Shown: positions 16,133 to 25,228, counted from the stretch's first letter. The stretch: 64,000 nt of DNA from Aliiroseovarius sp. F20344 (GCF_023016155.1 NZ_JALKBG010000006.1:310001-374000), one strand, 5' to 3'. Made by a program: numbers and translations. The notes: generated by a model from the letters alone, not told the origin.

Positions 16133-17257
16133 TTAGGAATAGAACACACCCGGAATGTCAGCCGCCAGCTTTCCGATCATTCCCTCATAGGCCGTATTGG
16201 TTAGCAACAGCGACACGCGCTGCGAAACCGGGTCCATGAACCAGGAATGGCCATAGACCCCGCCCCATCTCATTGTCCCGCTGGGTAGCCCGACACCGGC
16301 GGCCTTTGGGTCTGCAAGGACCCCCCAACCGTAACCAAAGCTCCATCCCGGCCCATGCATCGTCCAGAGTTCCTGTGGCAACTGCGGCTTCATCATCTGC
16401 GCTACGGTTTCGAGGCGTAAAACCGGGGCGCCCCCGGTCAACAGACACCGCAGAACAGTCATCACCTCGGGCGCAGTACCTACAAGCCCGGCCCCGGAAG
16501 ACGGGAAAGATGCGGGATCATGTACACGCGACGGGGCAAATCGCACGCCGCCCTCTCCCCAAAGGGGATGGCGCACGCCCTCTTCCATCCGCACCGGCCC
16601 GGAAGGTCCGTCCAAGTACGGCTGCGCAAAATCGACGGCCGGCTTCTCATGAAAGCGCAGGCTCTGCAAACCGAGCGGAGCGGCAATCCTTCGATCAAGC
16701 AACGTCTGAAGCGGCTCGCCAGTCGCGACTTCTGCAACAGCACCTAAAACATCCATTCCAACCGAATAACGCCAGCCCGTTCCGGGTTCAAAGTACAGGG
16801 GCGCACGTGAAATCCGGCGCAGGTTTTCGGCCATTCCCAAGCCGGGTTGATCCAGTCCGTCGGACACCCCGAAACAGGCATAGGGGCCTGTTTCGCTCTC
16901 AAGGAACCGGTATCCCAGCCCCGAACTGTGGGTCAGTAAATGGTGCAACGTTATTTCGGGAACATGTCCATTGGGCAGCGCAGGGCGGAATTCCGGCAGG
17001 TAGTCCGTTACCGGGTCGGACAGGGAAAAAACGCCGTCTTCAGCCAGGGTCATGAACAGAGTCGATAAAATCGGCTTCGTCACCGATGCAAGGCGAAACC
17101 GCGTATCCAACTTCATCCCGCGCCCGGCTTCACGGTCGGACAGACCGATGGCACGGCCATAGACGGGTGCGCCCCTCTCTTCGACCAGCAATACAGCGCC
17201 AACGATACGCCTTTCGTTAAGCGCAGTGTCCAGAATTTGATCCAGTCGTTCTTTCAT
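16133..17257 (-). CDS. Serine hydrolase of the beta-lactamase/esterase EstB type
   Basis: This 374-residue protein has the class C beta-lactamase-like fold motifs SVTK (Ser58, Lys61) and YSV (Tyr164 in RYSVGMDVLG), with GHSWFMD near the C-terminus in the place of the KTG-type box. The YSxxxD pattern is typical of EstB-like esterases and related hydrolases rather than true beta-lactamases, which have YxN. No signal peptide is visible, favouring a cytosolic esterase or amidase. It is a single gene with GAGGAG upstream of its ATG. Antibiotic resistance should not be assumed from the family name. Confidence 0.8.
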   Translation of the reverse strand: MKERLDQILDTALNERRIVGAVLLVEERGAPVYGRAIGLSDREAGRGMKLDTRFRLASVTKPILSTLFMTLAEDGVFSLSDPVTDYLPEFRPALPNGHVPEITLHHLLTHSSGLGYRFLESETGPYACFGVSDGLDQPGLGMAENLRRISRAPLYFEPGTGWRYSVGMDVLGAVAEVATGEPLQTLLDRRIAAPLGLQSLRFHEKPAVDFAQPYLDGPSGPVRMEEGVRHPLWGEGGVRFAPSRVHDPASFPSSGAGLVGTAPEVMTVLRCLLTGGAPVLRLETVAQMMKPQLPQELWTMHGPGWSFGYGWGVLADPKAAGVGLPSGTMRWGGVYGHSWFMDPVSQRVSLLLTNTAYEGMIGKLAADIPGVFYS

Positions 17258-17518
17258 GGCCGTCTCCTCTTGCCGCGACTAACGCTTCCCTCCCTGGCAT
17301 TCTCGCGGCCGAGTTTAATTGGACCCCCGGCGCCAAATTGACCTTTTTTCAAATGCAGCTACTGTGCTCACGTCAGAGTACCGCATTTGCTACGCATGGC
17401 TAACACTTTCGCCGACACCGGTCGCGTCGAACCGGACATTCATACAAATCGCAGAACTCGGTAGAATGGGCTCAGAATGCTCAAACGCCGCATGACGGAC
17501 GGACAACCGCTTCGAAAT

Positions 17519-17541
17519 GGCGAACGGCAGGACCGTTCGCC
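17519..17541 (-). terminator. Hairpin just after the first tyrosine recombinase gene
   Basis: GGCGAACGG (17519-17527) and CCGTTCGCC (17533-17541) form a perfect 9-bp stem with a 5-base loop, starting 8 bases after the recombinase stop. There is no strong T-run on the minus strand. The gap 17258-17518 shows no gene. Confidence 0.5.
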
Positions 17542-17549
17542 AGGGTTCG

Positions 17550-18182
17550 TTAGATATCGATGCGCTCGGCTATGCTCAGAGCATCTTCCAGTTCGACACC
17601 AAGATAACGCACCGTGCTGTCAACTTTGGTGTGACCAAGGAGCAGTTGCACCGCGCGAAGGTTGCCAGTCTTGCGATAGATCTCGGCAGCCTTTGTTCGG
17701 CGAAGCGAGTGTGTACCATATCCACTCGGCTCCAAACCAATCGCCTTCACCCAGTCGCGGACAAGTCGACCGTACTGACGCGTTGAGATGTGTGGTCGGT
17801 CGTGAAACCGGCTTGGGAACATGAACCGGCAAGCAAGCATCTCCGGATTTCTGACCCAGGTCAGAACGGTTTCTCGGGTGTTTTCCAACAGTTCGAATTG
17901 AACAGGCCGTTTGGTTTTGCTCTGGATCACGGAAACACGTTCCCGGACGCGGTCGTCTTTGACAAGATCAGTCACGGTTAACCTAACCAGATCGCAGCCT
18001 CGAAGTTTGCTGTCGATGGCGACGTTGAACAAAGTCAGGTCGCGCAAACTGCCCGAAAGTTCGAGCCGTGCACGGATCGCCCACACTTGTTTTGGCAGCA
18101 ACGGACGTTTCTGCCCGATAATCCGCCCCTTGTTCCAAGCCTTGCGTTTTGGGGTGACTGCGGGAAGTTGGACCTTTGGCAT
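17550..18182 (-). CDS. Short tyrosine recombinase (integrase), copy 1
   Basis: The 210-residue protein starts at MPKVQLPAVT; longer frames add unrelated sequence. The catalytic set is complete: Arg61 (SKLRGCDL), Lys89 (IQSKTKRP), His158-x-x-Arg161 (GTHSLRRTK), His184 (LLGHTKVDST) and nucleophile Tyr193 (VRYLGV). It consists of little more than the catalytic domain and lacks the usual N-terminal core-binding (SAM-like) domain of phage integrases. A close paralogue of identical length lies at 25259-25891 in the same direction. It may mark an island edge or be one of several dispersed copies. Expected role: site-specific DNA strand exchange. Confidence 0.85.
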   Translation of the reverse strand: MPKVQLPAVTPKRKAWNKGRIIGQKRPLLPKQVWAIRARLELSGSLRDLTLFNVAIDSKLRGCDLVRLTVTDLVKDDRVRERVSVIQSKTKRPVQFELLENTRETVLTWVRNPEMLACRFMFPSRFHDRPHISTRQYGRLVRDWVKAIGLEPSGYGTHSLRRTKAAEIYRKTGNLRAVQLLLGHTKVDSTVRYLGVELEDALSIAERIDI

Positions 18183-18389
18183 GATTTGCCCTCCGATCCT
18201 CCCTCCAAACCCAGTCACCAGCACCATGCGGGCAATGAGATTGTATCGTCCATGGCAATGGCAGCTGTCAGTGGCCAACCGACTGCATCGGCGCTGCGTG
18301 CGCACTCGGCGGCTCTGAGCCCAAGTTGACCGATGTTGCAGGATGCCTGAAGGTCCGGTTTACAGATAGACTGCTCTGAAAAGATTGAA

Positions 18390-19289
18390 TTAGGCGCGGG
18401 TCGAGAGCGCCAAATGCACGCTTTCTGCCAGCGCATTAACAGCGGCTTCGGCATTCGGTCGGACGACAAGGCGAACCGTATAATCTGGCAAGGTTGGAAG
18501 AATGTCGGCGCTGATCTCTTCCAAACCTGATCCCAACATACTTTCTGGCAATGGTGCCACGGCAAAATCCGCCGTCACTGCTGCGACCTGACCAGCAGAA
18601 TGTTCACTTGTAAGCGCAACACGAAAGGGGCGCTCCGCACGTGCGCATGCTTCAATAGCTGCTTGCCGCCACGCGCACGTTTCATCTGACAATGCGAGCG
18701 GAACAGGGGTTTGATAAACGGCCGATCCGGATGACGCGCCTACCCACAAAAGGCGTTCCTTGTGAACTGTAATCCCAATAGCGCGCGGGTCATTTTCGGC
18801 AAAAGTGACCAGTCCGACATCCAGCTTCTCGCTTTCGATCTGTGTGAATATCTCGCTGCTCGGCCCCAGAACAACGCTGACTTCGATTGCCGGATATGTT
18901 CGAGCAAAAGTCTTTAGTATGGCAGGCAACCAGCGAGTCCCATAATCATCGGGCGCACCAAAACGCACTCTGCCTGCCGTCTGCCGGGTTCCAAACCGCG
19001 CTGCAATCTCGCCGTTCAGAGAAAGCAAGCGACGCGCATAGCTCAATAACGCTTTGCCATCCCCGTTGAGATGTACGCGACGCCCTTGCCTGTCGAATAG
19101 TGGGCATCCGATCTGCCTTTCGAGCTTTGCGATCCTGCCGCTGATCGCCGCCGGAGAACGATGCACTATTGCTTGGGCAGATCGAAATGACCCCGTTTCA
19201 CAGACTGCGACGAATGTGCGAAGAGTGTCTGAATCCAGTGCTTTGACGCTGGATTTTTCAGTTTCATGTTTGGAATTGGAAACGTTCAT
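18390..19289 (-). CDS. LysR family transcriptional regulator
   Basis: The N-terminal winged helix begins LDSDTLRTFVAVCETGSFRSAQAIVHRSPAAISGRI, followed by a substrate-binding-like effector domain (about 95-300). The ATG at 19289 gives 300 residues; an ATG 12 bases further up is equally possible, while the open frame begins with TTG. It is divergent from the EamA transporter gene with a gap of about 75 bp, the usual arrangement for a LysR regulator and its target. It therefore probably controls the transporter. The inducer is unknown. The gap 18183-18389 shows no gene. Confidence 0.85.
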   Translation of the reverse strand: MNVSNSKHETEKSSVKALDSDTLRTFVAVCETGSFRSAQAIVHRSPAAISGRIAKLERQIGCPLFDRQGRRVHLNGDGKALLSYARRLLSLNGEIAARFGTRQTAGRVRFGAPDDYGTRWLPAILKTFARTYPAIEVSVVLGPSSEIFTQIESEKLDVGLVTFAENDPRAIGITVHKERLLWVGASSGSAVYQTPVPLALSDETCAWRQAAIEACARAERPFRVALTSEHSAGQVAAVTADFAVAPLPESMLGSGLEEISADILPTLPDYTVRLVVRPNAEAAVNALAESVHLALSTRA

Positions 19290-19364
19290 GCTGTTTAGCA
19301 TTGCCGAACAGTCTGAACAAAACAACCCGTTTTGCCGATCAGGCGAAGCGTGAGATGTATCGGT

Positions 19365-20354
19365 ATGACTGATGGCACCCCCTTAAAACCTAGGACCGAA
19401 ATCAACCTTGCACCAGTAAGATTCCGCTCCGCCTTCGTCCTGATGGCTTTCGGGATGCTGACGATCCCGGCTATGGATGTGATTGCTAAGGTGCTCGCCA
19501 TGAACGGGATGCCAGGTACGCAAGTGGCGCTGGCTCGGTTTGTCGGGCAAGGATTGTTTACATTGGCACTTCTGCCCTTATCTATCCTGTTCCTCCCCAG
19601 GATTTTTCAAGACGGGACCTGCACAAAGAAAAAATCGATAGTCGGACGGACTTTGGCTGACCTTCGCGCGGCGTGGACCTGGACCAATCTTGCACGAGGC
19701 GTTGCATTAGCCGGTGCGACTGCTTGCTTTTTCACCGGTCTTACAACTCTCCCCCTGCCAGCCTCAGCGGCGATCCTATTTCTTGCTCCGCTAATCCTGA
19801 CGTTGCTCGGTGGTGTCATTCTGAAAGAACAATTGACTCTCCGCAGAGTCGCGCTGTGCGTAGCCGGTTTTCCATGTGTTCTTTTGATCGTTCGTCCTGG
19901 CTTCGACGGTCTTGGATGGGACGCGTTTTATCCGCTCGCAGCAGCTTTCCTGTTTGCAGTCTATTTTTTGCTTACGCGAATGGCATCCGGTGAAGGTTCA
20001 CCTCTTTCCATGCACGTCATCGCGTCTGCTTCTGGAGCTGCCATTCTTACACTCTGGCTCTATGCTAGTATGTCGGTATCTGACAGCGCGCAGATAGTCT
20101 GGCCAAGGAGTGTCCCTGTTTGGATTGCGATTGCTTCACTTGGGATCATCTCAACGATTGCGCACATGGCGATCATCGTTGCTTTTGCACGTGCACCTGC
20201 GTCTGTGCTCGCGCCGCTGAACTACTTGGAAATTGTATCAGCAACCGCATTGAGCTTCGTCGTATTCGGAACACTGCCTGTTGTATGGACCGTAGTTGGC
20301 GCGGTGCTCATAATGGCAATCGGTTGCGCCGCCACCCGCACGCTAAAGTCTTGA
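19365..20354 (+). CDS. EamA/DMT family transporter
   Basis: This 329-residue inner-membrane protein has ten predicted helices in two EamA repeats (AFGMLTIPAMDVIAKVLA at the first helix, LNYLEIVSATALSFVVFG in the last part). Drug/metabolite transporters of this type export amino acids, metabolites or toxic compounds. The ATG giving MTDGTPLKP was used; the frame opens at an upstream TTG inside the promoter region. It is divergent from the LysR gene, which probably regulates it. The substrate cannot be told from sequence. Confidence 0.85.
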   Translation: MTDGTPLKPRTEINLAPVRFRSAFVLMAFGMLTIPAMDVIAKVLAMNGMPGTQVALARFVGQGLFTLALLPLSILFLPRIFQDGTCTKKKSIVGRTLADLRAAWTWTNLARGVALAGATACFFTGLTTLPLPASAAILFLAPLILTLLGGVILKEQLTLRRVALCVAGFPCVLLIVRPGFDGLGWDAFYPLAAAFLFAVYFLLTRMASGEGSPLSMHVIASASGAAILTLWLYASMSVSDSAQIVWPRSVPVWIAIASLGIISTIAHMAIIVAFARAPASVLAPLNYLEIVSATALSFVVFGTLPVVWTVVGAVLIMAIGCAATRTLKS

Positions 20355-20450
20355 GACTGGCTGAAGCTGGCGTTCAACTTGTGAGTGCCGTTTACGTTGA
20401 CAGGTGACGTTCTCATGAACAAAACTCTGCTTCTTTGAGGAGAGCAGAAT

Positions 20451-20843
20451 ATGAAAGAAACGATTTTACCCCCCGTGGCTGACGCGAAATCCCCCGCTGG
20501 GGCGGACATCCGCTTTATTATGGACGGCACGACTGGAAACATGATCCATAGCACCGTCTCGCCCGGCCAGATCAACAGGGCCACGGTGCATGAAACTGTC
20601 AGCGAGTTTTGGTTTGTATTGGAAGGCGATGGGGAAATCTGGCGGCGTGATGATACCGAAGAGAAGGTCACCAACCTCGTGCCAGGGGTGTCTATCGACA
20701 TTCCAGTTGGCACGGCATTTCAATACCGTAATGTCGGAACCGAACCTTTGAAATTCATATGTATCTCAATGCCGCCCTGGCCGGGTGATCACGAAGCCTC
20801 ACATTTGGATGGAGCATGGGAACCTACTGTGGGTCAAAGCTAA
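20451..20843 (+). CDS. Cupin domain protein
   Basis: This 130-residue single-domain cupin shows motif 1 around ATVHETVSEFWFVLEGDGEI and motif 2 around PGVSIDIPVGTAFQYRN. The usual two-His metal box is only partly kept: one His is seen in motif 1, and the expected motif 2 His position reads as Phe/Gln. A metal-free binding role rather than an enzyme is therefore possible. AGGAGAG precedes the ATG. It follows the EamA gene after 96 bp on the same strand and could be co-transcribed. Function unknown. Confidence 0.75.
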   Translation: MKETILPPVADAKSPAGADIRFIMDGTTGNMIHSTVSPGQINRATVHETVSEFWFVLEGDGEIWRRDDTEEKVTNLVPGVSIDIPVGTAFQYRNVGTEPLKFICISMPPWPGDHEASHLDGAWEPTVGQS

Positions 20844-20979
20844 CTTCATGGGAAAGTTAGCAATATCGGTCAATTCCGTCGGTGATAGAAACGGTTGTGT
20901 TTTGGCACATGCTGCGGTGCGTAGAAGATCTGGAACGAGTTCACCGAGGCGGTTGCTGCGGTTTGCATGAATGACCGAT

Positions 20980-21636
20980 CTAGGCGTTGTGATTCTTCGG
21001 CAGGCCGGGATCAGTCTCTCTGACACTTGCGCGCGGCGAGGCCCACTCCCACCAGTCGGATAGGGCGGAATAGTTGCTGAGAGCAGCTTTCCCCTCAGGG
21101 GCCTGAACAAAATACGCGATCATCGGGGCGAGGTGGCAATCAGCGAGTGTGAAAGTCTGTCTGTCAAGGACATGCGCTTCTGCTGCCAGCGTCTCTAGCG
21201 CCTGCAGAACGGTTCGCGAGGCTGCCAAACCATTTTCGACTTCGTCTTCGCTGCTGCCTTCTCTGACCGCAGGTCTGAATACGCGATGAGCGAAGACTTG
21301 GCGAACCATCGGTCTGTAGCCGTAACTGTCGATGATAGACACGGTTTGCGCCAACCGCGTCAGGCTTTCGAAGTTCAGGGGAATGAGGCGAGGACCGTCA
21401 AATGCCGCGTCAATGTATCGACAGATGGCCGCTGTTTCGTACACATCGAACGTGCCATGGCTCAGGACCGGAACGCGGCAAAATGGATGCCGTTGCTTGT
21501 AGCGCTCGGGAACAACCTCCGCAAAAGGGTCGATTTCCTCAATTTCGTATGCGACCCCTTTCTCGTGCAGCGACACCTGAGCGATGCGGTTGTAAACACT
21601 GAATTTATAGCCACGAAGTACGACAGATCTGTTCAT
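20980..21636 (-). CDS. Glutathione S-transferase family protein
   Basis: The 218 residues show the thioredoxin-like N-terminal domain (SVYNRIAQVSLHEKGVAYE, cis-Pro in CRVPVLSH, glutathione-contact YETAAICRYID) and an all-helical C-terminal domain with FTLADCHLAPMIAYF. It probably conjugates or uses glutathione in detoxification or small-molecule metabolism. The catalytic residue near the N-terminus is Ser13 or Tyr15. It is a single gene convergent with the cupin gene. Confidence 0.85.
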   Translation of the reverse strand: MNRSVVLRGYKFSVYNRIAQVSLHEKGVAYEIEEIDPFAEVVPERYKQRHPFCRVPVLSHGTFDVYETAAICRYIDAAFDGPRLIPLNFESLTRLAQTVSIIDSYGYRPMVRQVFAHRVFRPAVREGSSEDEVENGLAASRTVLQALETLAAEAHVLDRQTFTLADCHLAPMIAYFVQAPEGKAALSNYSALSDWWEWASPRASVRETDPGLPKNHNA

Positions 21637-22075
21637 GTGTATGATGCTATCGCCGAGATGCGCTAGTGGAAAGGGTCACATTGGGCGATCAATAGTCCTC
21701 GTGCGTGATCAACCGACGATCACATTGGCATCGCGAACGGCAGCGGAGTCCCGCGACTTGATCCTTGTCGCCCGGATCTTCGCTGCGAAGTGAACGAATG
21801 GCTGGTTTTCTTGCCGCCGTGCAGCGGCAAGATCGGAGCAGTCGCCGCAATTTCCGTGCTGCGAGCGCACGCAGCGAGAAATGAAGACTTCCGCAATGGG
21901 CTCTTTCCGGCCATTCGCCGCGAAATTCACGAATGTCCGCTCCGGGCCGTCCCTGCCAAGTGGTAGCGTTCTGTTCCTCGAACATGCTGCAAACAATCTA
22001 ACTATAGCAACGAGCCCAAGAAACTGGATGCATCACTTGGCCCGAATGTCAGCAATGCGTTGAACGAAAGCTGAA
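21637..22075. other. Intergenic region with hairpin and dispersed repeat
   Basis: No gene is seen. TCTTGCCGC (21809-21817) and GCGGCAAGA (21824-21832) form a perfect 9-bp stem with a 6-base loop. The second copy of the dispersed repeat follows at 21851-21903, and CGAATGTC motifs recur at about 21942 and 22046. Confidence 0.5.
21851..21903 (+). repeat. Dispersed intergenic repeat, copy 2
   Basis: It matches 15967-16018 over its full length with about ten differences. It is followed by a CGAATGTCCGCT motif that also occurs, slightly changed, after the copy at 43.8 kb. Confidence 0.7.
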
Positions 22076-22720
22076 TTACGCATCGCTGCGTCGGACAATT
22101 GCCAAGGCACTGCCAAGCGCGATGAGCAATCCACCACATGTCCGGTCGATCCAGAGTGCGCCTCGGTCGCTTAGAAGGTGCATTGCCTTTGCGCCCAACC
22201 CTGCGTAGGCGGCCATAACCGCGACATCGACTGCGATAAAGACAACAGCCAGTGTTGCATACTGTTGAAACATCGCCTCATTCGGTGTGAGGAACTGCGG
22301 AAGGAAAGCTGTGAAGAACAGGTAGCCTTTGGGGTTTGTGACAGCGACAAGAAAGCTCTTTCTAAAGACTGCAACTCTGTTGTGAAGCGTTCCCGATCTG
22401 TTGTCTTCGGATGGGTTCGCGAGCGGTTGCAACTGGCCCGTAGATCGCATCATCTGTACGCCCAACCAGACGAGGTAGCCGACACCGATCCATTTGACGA
22501 CATTGAACCAAAAAACTGATGCGGCCAGAAGTGCACCGAGCCCCAGACCGGCAGCTGTGATCAGAACCGCATCAGAGATTGCGGCTCCTGCGATGCCGTA
22601 CCCTGCGGTAGCGATGCCGAACCGTGATCCATTGGACAGGGCGAGGAGAACGGTTGGGCCTGGCGTCAAAACAACAACCAGCGCCAGAAAGGCGAATGTC
22701 AAAAGAGAAATTTCCATCAT
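22076..22720 (-). CDS. LysE/RhtB family exporter
   Basis: This 214-residue inner-membrane protein has about six helices and the LysE start pattern LALVVVLTPGPTVLLALSNGSRFG, with later LVAVTNPKGYLFFTAFLPQF. Members export amino acids or related small molecules such as homoserine lactone. The start ATG at 22720 overlaps the stop of the upstream DUF1772 gene as ATGA, so the genes are translationally coupled within a three-gene operon under the divergent TetR regulator. Confidence 0.87.
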   Translation of the reverse strand: MMEISLLTFAFLALVVVLTPGPTVLLALSNGSRFGIATAGYGIAGAAISDAVLITAAGLGLGALLAASVFWFNVVKWIGVGYLVWLGVQMMRSTGQLQPLANPSEDNRSGTLHNRVAVFRKSFLVAVTNPKGYLFFTAFLPQFLTPNEAMFQQYATLAVVFIAVDVAVMAAYAGLGAKAMHLLSDRGALWIDRTCGGLLIALGSALAIVRRSDA

Positions 22721-23220
22721 GCGGATTCCGAATTCAGAAAGTTGATGGCAAGGCCGGTCAGGATCAGGCAAACACCACTCACAATCGTCCTAAGCACGTT
22801 CCAGACCTGCCAGGAGGCTGAGTAATCTTGCCAAATTTCACGGGCTGATCCGATGTCAATTGGTACGGCAACCTCCGCCAGCGCTTCGTTCATGGGTACA
22901 TTCACCGTTGCTGTGATGAGGAAGGCACCGACGATGTAAAGAAGGGCGGCCAGACCAAATAACTTGGCTGACCTCTTCCTGAGCTGCCAAGCGGCGATGT
23001 AGGCCGTTACTCCCAGAATGATCGGGGTCAAAAAGAAAGCGGGGAAGAACACTCCGTTCCGGACCGAGGCGTTCATTGCTTGCATTGCGGCGATGGCTGT
23101 TCGCGGGTCCGTCGCGTCCAAGCCCCACATCGTCGAACATACCCAGGCGTAGAAAAACCCGAAAATGGCTCCGATGCTTAGGAGTGACAGCATCGACATG
23201 GGCGAAAGTAACCGAGCCAT
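22717..23220 (-). CDS. DUF1772 (anthrone-oxygenase-like) membrane protein
   Basis: The protein is 167 residues from the ATG giving MARLLSPMSML. The four-helix DUF1772 pattern is visible: SLLSIGAIFGFFYAWVCSTMWGL at the first helix, NVPMNEALA in the third section, and WQVWNVLRTIVSGVCLIL at the last. Some DUF1772 proteins are anthrone oxygenases; most are uncharacterised. The start overlaps the stop of the preceding small membrane gene by 1 bp (TGATG) and its own stop overlaps the LysE gene, giving a tightly coupled operon. Confidence 0.78.
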   Translation of the reverse strand: MARLLSPMSMLSLLSIGAIFGFFYAWVCSTMWGLDATDPRTAIAAMQAMNASVRNGVFFPAFFLTPIILGVTAYIAAWQLRKRSAKLFGLAALLYIVGAFLITATVNVPMNEALAEVAVPIDIGSAREIWQDYSASWQVWNVLRTIVSGVCLILTGLAINFLNSESA

Positions 23221-23609
23221 CAGACCCGTTCCGCCCCAAGTTCCCGGTGTTGGCGCGCCGCTGACACGACCGAGGCAAAGATGACCAGCGCAGCGAATTG
23301 GCCGAGCAGTACTGCTGGGTAGATCAGGCCAAATTGAGCATCGACGTATTTTTGAGGCCCGAAGGAAACCAGGGCCATGAGCGCGGCGAGAATGCTCATG
23401 ATGCGTCCTGCCCAACTTTCCAGCGGCTGTACGATGATAGCCCCCAAAGCGACAGACATCGCGGCTCCAAGAAACGGAGCAATGCCGAACAAAGGCGTGG
23501 CTATGGGCGGGTGGGGCTTGATCCCGGCATACAAGGCGGACAGCATAACTGCCTGCAGAAGGATGAGTGTCGCCAAAGCGGCGATGACATGACGATTAGA
23601 TTGTTTCAT
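23220..23609 (-). CDS. Small membrane protein, first gene of the TetR-controlled operon
   Basis: This 129-residue hydrophobic protein has four helices (for example VIAALATLILLQAVMLSALYAG and YPAVLLGQFAALVIFASVV). I do not recognise the family. The ATG giving MKQSNRH was used; the frame continues upstream across the operators into the TetR gene, which is not credible. It starts 15 bp from the first operator, so it should be the most directly regulated gene. Confidence 0.7.
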   Translation of the reverse strand: MKQSNRHVIAALATLILLQAVMLSALYAGIKPHPPIATPLFGIAPFLGAAMSVALGAIIVQPLESWAGRIMSILAALMALVSFGPQKYVDAQFGLIYPAVLLGQFAALVIFASVVSAARQHRELGAERV

Positions 23610-23623
23610 TTGCCTCTCCAAAG

Positions 23624-23639
23624 CGTAACTGTGATTACG
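23624..23639. promoter_or_regulatory. TetR operator 1
   Basis: CGTAACTGTGATTACG is a perfect CGTAA-N6-TTACG dyad in the gap between the divergent membrane operon and the TetR gene. Confidence 0.75.
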
Positions 23640-23650
23640 GTTGCGTGTAT

Positions 23651-23668
23651 CCGTAATTAGGGTTACGG
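23651..23668. promoter_or_regulatory. TetR operator 2
   Basis: CCGTAATTAGGGTTACGG is a perfect CCGTAA-N6-TTACGG dyad with the same half-sites as operator 1, placed 28 bp further along and 21 bp before the TetR start. Confidence 0.75.
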
Positions 23669-23689
23669 TTGCTGTCAACAGGCTGGAGA

Positions 23690-24292
23690 ATGATTTTGCG
23701 TGAAGAGAAACGATCCCTGCGTCAGCAACAGATCGAGGCGGCTGCATACGAAGTGTTGGAGGCCAAAGGGTACGGAGGCACGTCCATGCAGGGCATTGCC
23801 AAACATGCGCGCGCCTCGAATGAGACGTTGTACAACTGGTACGGGGACAAACAGGGGTTGTTCCGTGCACTTGTCACAAAGAACGCTGAAGAAGTTAAAG
23901 CGCATCTGGAATCCGAACTGCAAACCGACCATGACGCGCTTTCAATTCTGGGAACGCTGGGCCCGAAGCTTCTGCTTTTGCTGACCGGTGATCGCGCTGT
24001 CGCCCTCAATCGAGCCGCAGCGGCCGATAGCAGTGGCGAACTCGGCGCGACGCTTTCAAAGGCGGGGCGAGAGGCAGTGTTCCCACTGCTCGAACGGGTG
24101 TTGCTGCGCGCCCAGGACGAGGGCGTGCTCAACTTCGAACATTCTGGGGAGGCTGTGGCGCTCTATCTCGACCTGCTGATTGGCGATCAGCAGATCAGGC
24201 GCGTCATAGGTCGCCTTCCTCAGCCATCGGAGACCTTTTGCCAAGAGCGGTCCGCGCGGGCGGTAAGGCTCCTCCGCCAACTTCTTGGCTAA
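23690..24292 (+). CDS. TetR/AcrR family regulator
   Basis: The protein is 200 residues from the ATG giving MILREEKRS, preceded by GGAG. The N-terminal helix-turn-helix reads IEAAAYEVLEAKGYGGTSMQ then NETLYNWYGDKQGLFRALV, the standard TetR pattern; the rest is the ligand and dimer domain. It diverges from the small membrane-DUF1772-LysE operon, and two matching dyads fill the gap. It very probably represses both itself and that operon until an unknown ligand binds. Confidence 0.9.
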   Translation: MILREEKRSLRQQQIEAAAYEVLEAKGYGGTSMQGIAKHARASNETLYNWYGDKQGLFRALVTKNAEEVKAHLESELQTDHDALSILGTLGPKLLLLLTGDRAVALNRAAAADSSGELGATLSKAGREAVFPLLERVLLRAQDEGVLNFEHSGEAVALYLDLLIGDQQIRRVIGRLPQPSETFCQERSARAVRLLRQLLG

Positions 24293-24318
24293 GCAATAAG
24301 TCCAAAGGATTTTGAATT

Positions 24319-24621
24319 ATGACGACGCTCCTCGCACCCAATGCCTGCCAGACCATGGCCGATCTCCGCTCCCAAATCGACGCGATCGATACGGACCTGA
24401 TAGGCCTGCTGGTCAAGCGGAGCCACTATATCGACCGGGCAGTGGACCTGAAGAAGATTGAAGGATTGCCTGCACGCACAACGGACCGGGTGGCCGCGGT
24501 GCTGGACAAGGTCGGCTCAACCGCTTCTGAACAGGGCCTGGATCCGGACCTCGCACACAGGCTTTGGGCCGAACTGATCGAATGGTCGATCCAGCGGGAA
24601 ATCAGGGATCTTGGTGAATAA
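24319..24621 (+). CDS. Chorismate mutase (AroQ type)
   Basis: This 100-residue all-helical protein has the AroQ start pattern LRSQIDAIDTDLIGLLVKRSHYIDRAVDLKK, with the conserved Arg and Lys residues and DRVAAVLDKV, then LWAELIEWSIQRE. It converts chorismate to prephenate for phenylalanine and tyrosine synthesis. It lies 26 bp after the TetR gene. Pericyclic-lyase members of the same fold exist, so a related reaction is possible. Confidence 0.85.
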   Translation: MTTLLAPNACQTMADLRSQIDAIDTDLIGLLVKRSHYIDRAVDLKKIEGLPARTTDRVAAVLDKVGSTASEQGLDPDLAHRLWAELIEWSIQREIRDLGE

Positions 24622-24664
24622 TGCGATTTCGCAGGACAATGGGTGCAGTTAGTGGGGCGGACCT

Positions 24665-25093
24665 ATGAAGCTCATTCGCAACATCAGGGCCGCCGGTGTT
24701 TTTCATAGGGCAGCGAAGTCGATGCAAGCAGGCGACTACCAGGGTGTTCTTGACCGTCTGGACGGGTTCCAAGCGCAACCATATTTCTTGGCCAAGGCGG
24801 AACTTTTTCGTGCAATGGCGCGGCATCGGCAGGACAGGTTTGCGGAAGCGGATCACCACTATGACAACTTCCTGACCAACCATCTCGCTGACATGCCGCC
24901 AAAGGACCGTGTGTATGTGGAAGAGTACGGGAAATTCTTCAGAAGCCGTGCTCAAGCAAGAATTGATCCATCAACGCCGTTGTATTCATCACTTGAAGAA
25001 TTGAGAAAACTTTCAGAAAACGCGCCTTTTCTCACGCGCGCCGAGTTTGCTTTTGCAAACTGGGCAGAAGCCGACCTGACCGGACAAATCTGA
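24665..25093 (+). CDS. Hypothetical protein with TPR-like helical repeats
   Basis: The 142 residues are probably all-helical: GVFHRAAKSMQAGDYQGVLDRL and the following ELFRAMARHRQDRFAEADHHYDNFL read like tetratricopeptide units. There is no signal peptide or membrane segment. The family was not identified. It follows the chorismate mutase gene after 43 bp on the same strand and may be co-transcribed with it. Confidence 0.6.
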   Translation: MKLIRNIRAAGVFHRAAKSMQAGDYQGVLDRLDGFQAQPYFLAKAELFRAMARHRQDRFAEADHHYDNFLTNHLADMPPKDRVYVEEYGKFFRSRAQARIDPSTPLYSSLEELRKLSENAPFLTRAEFAFANWAEADLTGQI

Positions 25094-25228
25094 TCTTCAA
25101 CTTCTTGGCCAATTGGCGTCTCGGTCCGCACTGTGTGAGTTCGACGAAGCCCTGAGTACATGCTTGCAGCGAATGTCCGGAATACGACCTGCAACCGCAG
25201 CATCTCGACCGGTCGGCAAATGGCAGGA

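Noticed and set aside
16133-17257. Calling the serine hydrolase a beta-lactamase resistance gene
   Set aside because: It has YSV instead of YxN and no visible signal peptide, which favours an esterase-type member of the family.
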